This document shows, piece by piece, positions 7,719 to 14,448 of a stretch of DNA of 14,448 nucleotides. Below the pieces are notes generated by a model, which was not told the origin of the DNA, did not search any database, and worked only from the letters and a program-made list of their open reading frames with translations. A program made the position numbers and the translations under genes. Source of the DNA: Deltaproteobacteria bacterium. GTDB lineage: Bacteria; Desulfobacterota; Deferrimicrobia; Deferrimicrobiales; Deferrimicrobiaceae. Within the stretch, counting starts at the first letter, position 1, and the number at the start of each line of letters is the position of its first letter. The stretch is from positions 1 to 14,448 of the forward strand of contig PQAK01000139.1 in assembly GCA_003105225.1 (NCBI GenBank), read 5' to 3'.

Positions 7719-9008
7719 TCATGCCTCCCCTTTGATCCGTAGGAGAACAGCCTGCGCGTGGGCGGCCAGGCCCTCCTTGCGGGCCAGTCTCACGACATGC
7801 GGCGCATCCGAGGCGAGCGCCCGAACCTGGTATGATACCACATTCATTTTCTTGAGGAAATTCGCGACTCCCAGCGGCGAGGAGAACCGCGCGGCCCCGC
7901 CCGTCGGCAGGGTGTGGTTGATCCCGGCGATGTAATCTCCCACCGCAACCGGGCTGTACGGCCCCAGGAATGCGGTCCCCGCGTTCCGGATCCGCTCCAG
8001 CGCCCCCCACGGATTCTCCACGAGGAGGCTCAAGTGCTCGGGCGCGATGGCGTTCACCGTCCCGATCCCCTCCTCCAGGTCGCGAACGAGGAACCCCGCC
8101 GCGCGCTCGAGAGACGCCGACAGGATCCTGCGGCGCGGCAGCTTCCCGGACTGCCGGAGGAGCTCCGCCTCCACTTCCCGGGACAGGTAGGCGGAGTCCG
8201 TCACCAGGGCGACGAAGGCGTCCTCGTCGTGCTCGGCCTGGGACAGGAGGTCCGCCGCCACGTACGCGGCGTTGGCCGAATCGTCGGCGAGCACCGTAAG
8301 CTCGCTGGGGCCCGCCAGCATGTCGATCCCGACGATCCCGTAGACCTGCCGCTTCGCCTCGGTCACATAGGCGTTTCCGGGACCGGCGACCACGTCCACC
8401 TGCGGGATCGACTCCGTTCCGAACGCCAGCGCCGCGATCGCCTGGGCGCCGCCGATCCGGAGGACCTGCGCGACCCCGGCGATCCGGGCCGCGGCAAGGA
8501 CCACGTCGGGGACCTTCCCGCCGGGCGCGGAGCAGGCGGCGGCCACATCGCGGACGCCGGCCACGCGGGCCGGGATCGTGTTCATCAACAAGGTCGACGG
8601 GTAGGCCGCCTTTCCGCCGGGAACATATACCCCCGCGCGCAGAACCGGCTGGACCCGCTGCCCCACGAGGGCGCCCGGGATTTCGGCGGTGAAGCCTTCC
8701 TGCGCCTGGCGCTTGTGGAATGCCTCGATGCGCGAAGCGGCCAGGAAAAGCGAGTCCTTCAGGGGTTTCGGAACCCGTTTCCACGCGGCGTCGATCTCCC
8801 TGCGGGAGACGGCAAACCCCCGCTTCCCCGGATCGAACCCGTCGAACCGCCGCGTGTACTCCGCGAGCGCGGCGTCCCCTTCCGCCCGCACGCGGGAGAG
8901 CACCTCGGCCACCACCGCGGAGACCTTCGCCGACTCGGTGCGGCCCCGGTTCCGCGTCTCGTCCATGGCCTTGCGGAACGCCGATGTCCCGGATTTCACC
9001 CAGCGCAC
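7719..9008 (-). CDS. hisD: Histidinol dehydrogenase HisD
   Basis: HisD carries out the last two steps, oxidising L-histidinol to L-histidine with two NAD+. The 429-residue protein is full length. The zinc ligands are visible as Q257 and H260 (LSQAEHDE), D358 (VGDYIAG) and H417 (AAHAQAV), and the catalytic pair as E324/H325 (IAPEHL). VAGPGNAYVTEAKRQV and DMLAGPSE are further signature stretches. The start is a GTG at 9008 with a strong AGGAGG (9018-9023) nine bases upstream; this site overlaps the murA stop codon, so the two genes are probably coupled. In related genomes hisG often lies between murA and hisD and hisC after hisD; neither is present, since only 13 bases separate murA from hisD and hisD overlaps or abuts hisB. 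Confidence 0.97.
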   Translation of the reverse strand: MRWVKSGTSAFRKAMDETRNRGRTESAKVSAVVAEVLSRVRAEGDAALAEYTRRFDGFDPGKRGFAVSRREIDAAWKRVPKPLKDSLFLAASRIEAFHKRQAQEGFTAEIPGALVGQRVQPVLRAGVYVPGGKAAYPSTLLMNTIPARVAGVRDVAAACSAPGGKVPDVVLAAARIAGVAQVLRIGGAQAIAALAFGTESIPQVDVVAGPGNAYVTEAKRQVYGIVGIDMLAGPSELTVLADDSANAAYVAADLLSQAEHDEDAFVALVTDSAYLSREVEAELLRQSGKLPRRRILSASLERAAGFLVRDLEEGIGTVNAIAPEHLSLLVENPWGALERIRNAGTAFLGPYSPVAVGDYIAGINHTLPTGGAARFSSPLGVANFLKKMNVVSYQVRALASDAPHVVRLARKEGLAAHAQAVLLRIKGEA

Positions 9009-9021
9009 GGTCGCAAACCTC

Positions 9022-10293
9022 CTATTCCTTCACCCGGGAGATGCGGGCCCCCAGGCGGGCGAGCTTGTTTTCCAGCGCCTCGTAGCCGCGGTCGAGATGG
9101 TAGATGCGCAGCACCTCGGTGGTGCCGTTCGCGGCAAGCCCGGCCAGCACCAGGGACGCCGAGGCCCGCAGGTCGGTCGCCATCAGCGGCGCCCCGGAGA
9201 GCGCCTGCACGCCCTTGACCGCCGCGGCGTTGCCGGAGACCTCGATCCTCGCTCCCATCCGGCGCAGCTCGGCCACGTGCATGAAGCGATTCTCGAAGAT
9301 GGTTTCGCGGACGATGCTGAAACCGTCCCCCAGGCACAGGTACGCCATGAACTGGGCCTGGACGTCCGTGGGGAATCCCGGGTAGGGGGAGGTTTCCAGG
9401 TTCAGGGAACGGATCGGCCCTTCCCGGCGGACCCGGACGCTCCCGGGATCGGCGAAAACCTCCGCCCCGCTCTCGGCGAGCTTCGTGAGGACGGCGTCCA
9501 TCGCGAAGGGGTCGGCTCCCCGGACGGTCACGTCGCCCCCGGTGATCGCTCCGGCCAGCAGCAGCGTCGACGCCTCGATCCGGTCGGGCATCACTTCATG
9601 CCGGGTCCCGCGCAGCGAATCCGTCCCCCGCACCGCGATCTCGTCGGTCCCTTCCCCTTCGATGTCCGCGCCCATCGCCCGCAGCGCCCTCGCCAGGTCG
9701 CACACCTCGGGCTCGCGGGCCGCGTTCTTCAGCACCGTGGTCCCCCGCGCCAGGGTGGCCGCCATCATGAGGTTCTCGGTCCCCGTGACGGTTTTCATGT
9801 CGAAGTAGATCGTGGCGCCCGAGAGCCGCCCGGCGTCGACCTCGACGTACCCTTCCACGAGGGACGTCTTCGCCCCCATGAGCTCCAGGCCTTTCAGGTG
9901 CTGGTCGATGGGCCTCGCGCCGATCGCGCAGCCGCCGGGCAGGGAAATCCTCGCCCTGCCGTGCCGCGCGACCAGCGGCCCCAGGACGAGCACCGAGGCG
10001 CGCATCGTCTTGACCAGTTCGTAGGGCGCCTCCGCCTTTCCGACCGTCCGCGGGTCGATCCGCACCGTCTCCCGGCCGTCCCCTCCCGCGTCGAGCCGCT
10101 CGACGGAGGCCCCCATGTGGCGGAGAACCTTCCCGAACGTGGAGATGTCCCGGAGCCTGGGGGCGCCCACGATTTCCATGGGGCCTTCCGCCAGGAGCGA
10201 AGCCGCCATGAGCGGCAGGGCGGCGTTCTTCGCGCCCGAGACCCGGACGGTTCCCGAGAGCGGGCTGCCCCCCTGGATGACGAAGATGTCCAT
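9022..10293 (-). CDS. murA: UDP-N-acetylglucosamine 1-carboxyvinyltransferase MurA
   Basis: MurA transfers enolpyruvate from PEP to UDP-GlcNAc, the first committed step of peptidoglycan synthesis, in the cytoplasm. The 423-residue length is typical. Key residues are K22/N23 in SGAKNAALP, the active-site cysteine C122 in PGGCAIGARPID (the fosfomycin target in enzymes of this type), D310 in GFPTDVQAQ, R376 in DLRAS, and R402 in DRGYE. The ATG at 10293 has GGGAG a few bases upstream and gives a standard N-terminus. It follows prmC after 30 bases, and its stop is embedded in the hisD ribosome-binding site. Presence of C122 rather than Asp predicts fosfomycin sensitivity at the target level, which is inference. 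Confidence 0.98.
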   Translation of the reverse strand: MDIFVIQGGSPLSGTVRVSGAKNAALPLMAASLLAEGPMEIVGAPRLRDISTFGKVLRHMGASVERLDAGGDGRETVRIDPRTVGKAEAPYELVKTMRASVLVLGPLVARHGRARISLPGGCAIGARPIDQHLKGLELMGAKTSLVEGYVEVDAGRLSGATIYFDMKTVTGTENLMMAATLARGTTVLKNAAREPEVCDLARALRAMGADIEGEGTDEIAVRGTDSLRGTRHEVMPDRIEASTLLLAGAITGGDVTVRGADPFAMDAVLTKLAESGAEVFADPGSVRVRREGPIRSLNLETSPYPGFPTDVQAQFMAYLCLGDGFSIVRETIFENRFMHVAELRRMGARIEVSGNAAAVKGVQALSGAPLMATDLRASASLVLAGLAANGTTEVLRIYHLDRGYEALENKLARLGARISRVKE

Positions 10294-10323
10294 CGCGCTC
10301 CCGTTGCCGGAGGCCGTCCGGCC

Positions 10324-11184
10324 TCAGCCCTTCTTCCAGTGCGCCACGCGGTCGCGGCCCGCAAGGTCCCGGTAAATCCCGACGAGTTTGAGGGACCCGG
10401 AGGAAAGCCGCCCCACGGCTTCCCCCTGGGATTCCCCGATCTCGCACCAGAGTTCGCCGCGGGGGGCCAGGTAATCTCCCGCTTCGGCGGCGATGCGCCG
10501 CAGGGCCGCAAGCCCGTCCGTCCCGGCCAGCAGCGCCCCGGGAGGCTCGAAGTCGCGAACCTCCGGCGGAAGGAAGCGCCACTCCCCTTCGGAGACATAC
10601 GGGGGGTTCGAGACCACTACATCAAAACGGTTCCCGCATTTCAAGGCGGAAGTTGCGTCCGCGCACAGGAAGGAGACCCGTCCGCCAACCCCGCGCCGGC
10701 GGGCGTTTTCGCGGGCAACGCGGAGCGCGCCGGCGGAGACGTCCGACGCGACGACGGCCGCCTCCGGAAGCTCGGCCGCCAGCGTGACCGCGATTACCCC
10801 GCTTCCGGTCCCCACGTCCAGGATGCGGCCGCTTTCCCGGCCCTCCCGCTTCCACGCGCCGATCACCCTCTCGACCAGCCCCTCCGTCTCGGGGCGGGGG
10901 ATCAGCGTGTCCCGCGTCAGGAGAAACTCGCGCCCGTAGAAATCCCATGCGCCCAGGATGTACTGGAGCGGCTCCCCGGCGGCGCGCCGCCCGATCCATG
11001 AACGCAGGGTGGAAGCGAGGTCGCCGACCTCGCGGGTCGTTTCGGCGAAGAGGCGGGAGCGCGGAACGCCGGCCAGGGCGGAGACGAGGATCTCGGCCTC
11101 CGGCCCCCCGGCGATCCCTGCGGCCGCCATCTCCCGGCGGGCCAACTCCAGCAGCTCGGAAAGTTTCATGCCGTGCCGGCGCAT
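10324..11184 (-). CDS. prmC: Peptide chain release factor N5-glutamine methyltransferase PrmC
   Basis: PrmC (HemK) uses S-adenosylmethionine to methylate the glutamine of the GGQ motif in release factors, here the product of the gene just upstream. The predicted 286-residue protein has an N-terminal helical substrate-binding domain, the QYILG and FYGREF segments, RPETE, SAM motif I DVGTGSG (residues 123-129), and the catalytic NPPY (193-196). The ATG at 11184 shares one base with the prfA stop (TGATG), suggesting reinitiation. A second in-frame ATG at 11169 would give 281 residues starting MKLSELL, which also fits the family. Neither has a clear ribosome-binding site, so the exact start is uncertain. 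Confidence 0.95.
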   Translation of the reverse strand: MRRHGMKLSELLELARREMAAAGIAGGPEAEILVSALAGVPRSRLFAETTREVGDLASTLRSWIGRRAAGEPLQYILGAWDFYGREFLLTRDTLIPRPETEGLVERVIGAWKREGRESGRILDVGTGSGVIAVTLAAELPEAAVVASDVSAGALRVARENARRRGVGGRVSFLCADATSALKCGNRFDVVVSNPPYVSEGEWRFLPPEVRDFEPPGALLAGTDGLAALRRIAAEAGDYLAPRGELWCEIGESQGEAVGRLSSGSLKLVGIYRDLAGRDRVAHWKKG

Positions 11185-12251
11185 CAGCCGGCGGTCTTGA
11201 GCGCCTCGACCTGGGCGTTGGCGACCAGGGCGTCGATGAAGGGATCGAACCCGCCGTCCAGTACCGGGGAGAGCTGGTGGACGGTGAACCCGATGCGGTG
11301 GTCGGTCACCCGGCTCTGCGGGAAGTTGTAGGTGCGGATCCGCTCGCTGCGGTCGCCGGTGCCCACCTGGGATCGGCGCAGGTCCGCCCGCTCGGCGCGC
11401 TGCTTCTCCATCTCCAGGTCGTAGAGGCGCGAGCGGAGGATCTTCAGCGCCTTCGACTTGTTCTTCAGCTGGGACTTCTCGTCCTGGCACTGGACGACCA
11501 GGCCCGTGGGGATGTGGGTGATGCGCACCGCGGAGTCGGTGGTGTTGACGCTCTGCCCGCCCGGGCCGGAGGAGCGGAACACGTCGATCCGCAGGTCGTC
11601 CGGGTTGATCTGGACGTCGACCTCCTCCGCCTCGGGCATCACCGCGACGGTCACCGTGGAGGTGTGGATCCGTCCGCCCGACTCGGTGGCGGGGACCCGC
11701 TGCACCCGGTGGACGCCGCTCTCGAACTTCAGGCGGCTGTACGCCCCCTTCCCCTCGATCATGGCGATCACTTCCTTGGTCCCGCCCAGCCCCGTCTCGC
11801 TGCGGGAGAGGACCTCGACCTTCCACCCCTTGAGCGCGGCGTACATGGAATAGGCCCGGAACAGCTCCGTGGCGAACAGGGCCGCCTCTTCCCCTCCGGC
11901 CCCCGCGCGGATCTCGATCAGGATGTTCTTTTCGTCGTTGGGGTCCCGGGGCAGCAGGAGGAGGCGGATCTCCGCCGCGACCGCCTCCTGCTCGGCGGAC
12001 AGCCGGGCGATCTCTTCCCGCGCCATGGACCGGATTTCCGGATCCTTCTCCGTTTCCTGGAGTTCCCGGTTTTCCTCGAGTTCCCGCGCGATCTTCCGGT
12101 AGCGGGCATGGGCATCGACGAGCGGCCGCAGCTCGGAAAGTTCCCGGCCGACCCGCTGCATCTCCCGGGAGTTGCCGACGACGGAGGGGTCGGTCATCAG
12201 CCGTTCGAGCTCGGCGACCCTGCCGACCAGCGATTCGAGCTTATCCCACAA
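11184..12251 (-). CDS. prfA: Peptide chain release factor 1 (RF1)
   Basis: RF1 ends translation at UAA and UAG. The 355-residue protein shows the RF1-type anticodon-like motif PAT at 187-189, as opposed to SPF of RF2, and the GGQ motif at 231-233 in SSGPGGQSVNTTDSAV. No programmed frameshift is present. The N-terminus (MWDKLESLVGRVAELERLM) matches the family. The start is a TTG at 12251 with GGAGG (12258-12262) six bases upstream; this start lies inside the last codons of the preceding gene, giving an 11-base overlap. prmC, which modifies the GGQ glutamine, follows directly. The rare start codon together with the overlap may keep its synthesis tied to that of the upstream gene. Confidence 0.97.
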   Translation of the reverse strand: MWDKLESLVGRVAELERLMTDPSVVGNSREMQRVGRELSELRPLVDAHARYRKIARELEENRELQETEKDPEIRSMAREEIARLSAEQEAVAAEIRLLLLPRDPNDEKNILIEIRAGAGGEEAALFATELFRAYSMYAALKGWKVEVLSRSETGLGGTKEVIAMIEGKGAYSRLKFESGVHRVQRVPATESGGRIHTSTVTVAVMPEAEEVDVQINPDDLRIDVFRSSGPGGQSVNTTDSAVRITHIPTGLVVQCQDEKSQLKNKSKALKILRSRLYDLEMEKQRAERADLRRSQVGTGDRSERIRTYNFPQSRVTDHRIGFTVHQLSPVLDGGFDPFIDALVANAQVEALKTAG

Positions 12252-13200
12252 GGCCGGCCTCCGGGCCCCGGGCGGGGGCCACCCGCCGGAAGGAGGCGAT
12301 CGCCACCTCGATCTGCGACAGGTCCGGTTCGCGGGTGGTCAGCCGCTGCAGGAGCATTCCCGGCGCGACGAGCGCCCGGAAGACCGGGGAGTGCGCCCGC
12401 TTCGCCGAGAGACGCAGGGTCTCGTAGGAGATCCCGGCGATGGCGGGCAGCAGGAGCAGGCGCATCAGCGCCTTCATCGGCAGGGAGCTGTCATGGGGGA
12501 TCAGGGAGAACACGACGATGCTGATCACCATCACGAACAGCAGGAAGCTCGTCCCGCAACGCGGGTGGAGATTCGAGTGCCCCGCAACCGTCTCGGGCAC
12601 GAGGTCCGCCTTCCGCTCGTAGGCGTTGACCACCTTGTGCTCCGCGCCGTGGTACTGGAAGATGCGGCGGATGTCCGGCATCCTCGAGATCGCCAGCACA
12701 TAGCCGACGAACGCCAGCACGCGAAAGGACCCGTCGACCAGGTTGAACGCCAGGCGTCCCGAGAGCGCGGGCAGGAGGACCGCGACGCCGCGCGCCGCGA
12801 GCAGCGGAAGCCAGAAGAACAGCCCGATGCCCAGGAGGAGCGCCAGCGCGAGCGCGCCCGCCATGGCGAGCCGGCTGCCCTCCCTCGCCCCCTTTTCCCG
12901 GGCGGCGGGGACATCCCCGCGCCCGGCCGCCTCGGCGTCTTCCATCGCCTCGTCCGCCGAGTATTGCAGCGCCCGGTAGCCGATGGCGAGCATCACTCCC
13001 ATCGTCACGACCCCGCGGACGAAGGGCACCTTCGACAGCGCTCTCCTCGCGCGGCCGGAGGCGATCGGGAAATCCTTCACCCGGATCTCCCCGCTGGCCT
13101 TCCGCACCGCGACGGAGAACCGCTCCGCGCCCTTCATCATCACTCCCTCGATCACCGCCTGCCCGCCCAGGACCAGCTCTCCGGGCTCCATGCGGATCAC
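12241..13200 (-). CDS. DUF1385 / YqhQ-family membrane protein of unknown function
   Basis: This 319-residue protein belongs to the DUF1385 family (COG3872, Bacillus YqhQ), whose function is not known. The N-terminus has the family signature GGQAVIEGVMMKG (13-24). Hydrophobic segments lie near 111-134, 157-172, 218-235 and 246-263, so it is probably an inner-membrane protein. Between them are conserved polar motifs: YHGAEHKVVNAYE with H184, E187 and H188, and HPRCGTSFL with H212 and C215, which could bind a metal; that is inference. The GTG at 13200 overlaps the thyX stop (GTGA) and has AAGGAGG (13208-13214) seven bases upstream; an ATG at 13191 three codons later is possible. The gene sits beside prfA and prmC in many bacteria. 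Confidence 0.92.
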   Translation of the reverse strand: MIRMEPGELVLGGQAVIEGVMMKGAERFSVAVRKASGEIRVKDFPIASGRARRALSKVPFVRGVVTMGVMLAIGYRALQYSADEAMEDAEAAGRGDVPAAREKGAREGSRLAMAGALALALLLGIGLFFWLPLLAARGVAVLLPALSGRLAFNLVDGSFRVLAFVGYVLAISRMPDIRRIFQYHGAEHKVVNAYERKADLVPETVAGHSNLHPRCGTSFLLFVMVISIVVFSLIPHDSSLPMKALMRLLLLPAIAGISYETLRLSAKRAHSPVFRALVAPGMLLQRLTTREPDLSQIEVAIASFRRVAPARGPEAGLVG

Positions 13201-13910
13201 CGGCTGCCCTCCTTGAGCGCGGCGAACTCCCGCCGGACGCCTTCCGGGTCCCCGCAGGTCATCTTCCCCTCGGGGCAGCGGCCGCGCACGCATCCCGGTC
13301 CCGCCGTCTCGAACAGCAGGGGGGCCTTTCCCGCCGCGAGGGCGAGCATTCTCCGGGCCATCTCCCGGATCTCCCACTGCGCCCGCCGGCAGGTGCGCAG
13401 CGCGAAGAAGTGGTGCAGCTCGCGGGCGTTCATGGTGACCAGGATCTTCGTCTCCGTCGCGTTGGGCAGCACGAACCGCGCGTCCTCCGGCGGGACTCCG
13501 GCGGCCAGCAGCTCGGCGTAGATCCTGGAGCTCTCCTTCATGTGCTTCTCGAACCGGTCCGCCAAGGGCGTCCCCGTCCGCCCCGCGCCGTTCCCGATCG
13601 TTTTCGGCAGGACATAGCCGAAGGTCGCCGACACGTACCGCTGGCTCTGCTGGGAATAGGAGGCGATCCGGTGCCGGACCAGCTGGTGGGAGGCGGCGCG
13701 GGAGATCCCTTCGACCCCGAAGGTGAACACCACGTGCTCGAGGACGGAGGCGTGCCCCATCGAAAGCACCCGCCGGATCAGCTTGCGGACGTCCTTGCGG
13801 GAAACGTCCTCCTGGAGGTCGGCGATGGACGCGGGAGAGTAGCAAAGACGCGCCGCGAGGGCGACCAGCCGCTCGGGCTCCGGGGTGCACTGCAGGAGGA
13901 CGACGTTCAC
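13197..13910 (-). CDS. thyX: Flavin-dependent thymidylate synthase ThyX
   Basis: ThyX makes dTMP from dUMP with methylene-tetrahydrofolate as carbon source and NADPH via FAD as reductant, replacing the folate-oxidising ThyA. The 237-residue protein carries the defining RHRxxSxxxxSxR motif at 79-91. Other typical stretches are AARLCYS, GHASVLEH, FVLPNATETK and MNARELHHFF, the last shared by the nucleotide-binding helix. A C-terminal cysteine group (C207, C212, C219) follows the fold. The start is a GTG at 13910, the only start that fits the family. It has no close ribosome-binding site: the nearest GAGGAG overlaps the rpmE stop, about 19 bases away, so expression may be modest or coupled to rpmE. 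Confidence 0.97.
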   Translation of the reverse strand: MNVVLLQCTPEPERLVALAARLCYSPASIADLQEDVSRKDVRKLIRRVLSMGHASVLEHVVFTFGVEGISRAASHQLVRHRIASYSQQSQRYVSATFGYVLPKTIGNGAGRTGTPLADRFEKHMKESSRIYAELLAAGVPPEDARFVLPNATETKILVTMNARELHHFFALRTCRRAQWEIREMARRMLALAAGKAPLLFETAGPGCVRGRCPEGKMTCGDPEGVRREFAALKEGSR

Positions 13911-13932
13911 GGAACGGGGGACGGGAGACTCC

Positions 13933-14133
13933 TCAAGACTTCGTGTACTTCTTGTGGAACTTCTCGATGCGTCCCGCGGTATCGATCAGCTTCTGCTTCC
14001 CGGTAAAGAACGGGTGGCAGTTCGAGCAGATGGCCACCTTGATCTCCGGCGCGGTCGACATCGTCTCGAACGTGTTCCCGCAGGCGCACTTGACGGTGGA
14101 CGCCGCGTATTTCGGGTGAATGTCCTCTTTCAT
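13933..14133 (-). CDS. rpmE: 50S ribosomal protein bL31, zinc-binding (C+) form
   Basis: bL31 bridges the large and small ribosomal subunits. This 66-residue copy is the zinc-containing type, with C16, C18, C36 and C39 (VKCACG, then CSNCHPF), and it has the family start MKEDIHPKY and the TGKQKLIDTAGRIEKF segment. The paralogous cysteine-free form is commonly induced under zinc limitation in bacteria that have both; none is seen here. The ATG at 14133 has AGGAGAAGGG upstream. It follows rho after 24 bases, a pairing widespread in bacteria, and precedes thyX by 22 bases. Confidence 0.98.
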   Translation of the reverse strand: MKEDIHPKYAASTVKCACGNTFETMSTAPEIKVAICSNCHPFFTGKQKLIDTAGRIEKFHKKYTKS

Positions 14134-14157
14134 CGCTGCCCTTCTCCTCTCACCGGG

Positions 14158-14448
14158 TCACGAGTTCATCGACTCGATGAATTCCTTGTTCGTCTTGGTC
14201 TTGGAGATCTTGTCCAGCAGGAACTCCATGCTCTCCGCCGGCGACAGCGGGGAGAGGAACTTCCGCAGGATCCAGACGCGCTGGAGGACGGCCTTCTCGA
14301 GGAGGAGCTCCTCCTTCCGGGTGCCGGACTTGTTGATGTCGATGGCCGGGAAGATCCGCTTCTCGGCGATCTTCCGGTCGAGGACGAGCTCCATGTTGCC
14401 GGTCCCCTTGAACTCCTCGAAGATCACCTCGTCCATCCGGCTGCCGGT
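14158..14448 (-). CDS. rho: Transcription termination factor Rho, C-terminal fragment
   Basis: Rho is the hexameric RNA-dependent ATPase that ends transcription at unstructured C-rich sites. Only the last 96 residues are inside the window; the frame runs off the right edge. The visible part begins TGSRMDEVIFEEFKGTGN, the RNA-contacting Q-loop neighbourhood, then LDRKIAEKRIFPAIDINKSGTRKEE, the R-loop neighbourhood, and ends in the usual helical tail DKISKTKTNKEFIESMN. Walker A and B motifs and the RNA-binding N-terminal domain lie outside. The gene ends 24 bases before rpmE. No intrinsic terminator separates them. Confidence 0.98.
   Translation of the reverse strand, partial: TGSRMDEVIFEEFKGTGNMELVLDRKIAEKRIFPAIDINKSGTRKEELLLEKAVLQRVWILRKFLSPLSPAESMEFLLDKISKTKTNKEFIESMNS

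Noticed and set aside
7828..7840. Inverted repeat TGGTATGATACCA as an operator
   Set aside because: It lies inside hisD coding sequence, encodes conserved-looking residues, occurs once, and is not near any promoter.
7714..9021. A hidden hisG or hisC near hisD
   Set aside because: The murA-hisD gap is 13 bases and hisD runs up to hisB; there is no room and no relevant motif in any frame.
8689..11001. 770-residue open frame on the plus strand opposite hisD, murA and prmC
   Set aside because: It mirrors three conserved genes; composition rich in Arg, Pro, Gly and His is the usual antisense artefact at high GC.
10947..13521. Two long plus-strand open frames opposite prfA, the DUF1385 gene and thyX
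   Set aside because: Same antisense artefact; no family motif, and no plausible ribosome-binding site or operon partner on that strand.
13201..13890. Possible N-terminal extension of the DUF1385 protein back through thyX
   Set aside because: The frame is open by chance across thyX; the extension is Arg/Pro/Gly-rich and unlike the family, whose N-terminus begins at the GTG or ATG near 13200-13191. The same applies to open extensions upstream of prmC, hisB, hisH and the HIT gene.

Overview
The window is a gene-dense, high-GC bacterial chromosome segment. Every supportable gene lies on the minus strand, so the biological order runs from right to left. The gene order is rho-rpmE-thyX-yqhQ-prfA-prmC-murA, then a his cluster, then a HIT gene and ppnP, then rpsU-yqeY-dnaG-rpoD. 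From general knowledge this is the kind of arrangement found in Geobacter-like Desulfuromonadales and related Desulfobacterota, formerly Deltaproteobacteria. The lineage is an inference from synteny and base composition, not a proven placement. I see no mobile element, CRISPR array, tRNA, rRNA or sign of recent transfer. This is core housekeeping DNA.

Right block (14448 to 9022): the C-terminal end of transcription terminator Rho, zinc-type ribosomal protein bL31, flavin-dependent thymidylate synthase ThyX, a DUF1385/YqhQ-type membrane protein, release factor RF1, its glutamine methyltransferase PrmC, and MurA of peptidoglycan synthesis. Middle block (9008 to 4522): hisD, hisB, hisH, hisA, hisF and hisI, tightly packed or overlapping. 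The most unusual feature is that hisH and hisA share one reading frame without a stop codon, predicting a 468-residue HisH-HisA fusion; a ribosome-binding site is still present before the hisA ATG. hisG, hisE, hisC and a histidinol-phosphatase gene are absent here and must lie elsewhere if the pathway is complete. A HIT-family hydrolase and the nucleoside phosphorylase PpnP follow.

Left block (3844 to 1): a near-consensus sigma-70 promoter starts the macromolecular synthesis operon rpsU-(yqeY)-dnaG-rpoD. An intrinsic terminator sits between yqeY and dnaG, echoing the partial terminator between rpsU and dnaG in E. coli. rpoD runs off the left edge at sigma region 2.3. It can be read without a stop from the ATG at 1241 to base 1.

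From rho down to ppnP there is no convincing promoter or intrinsic terminator, and most junctions are overlaps or gaps under 35 bases, so a long polycistronic unit is plausible. The only non-coding stretches near 100 bases are 3770-3872 (promoter and rpsU leader) and 3033-3121 (terminator and dnaG ribosome-binding site); no gene-free stretch reaches 300 bases. I did not find a previously undescribed multi-gene system. The points worth a second look are the hisH-hisA fusion, the internal terminator, the split his pathway, and a recurring pattern of paired in-frame start codons at operon junctions.
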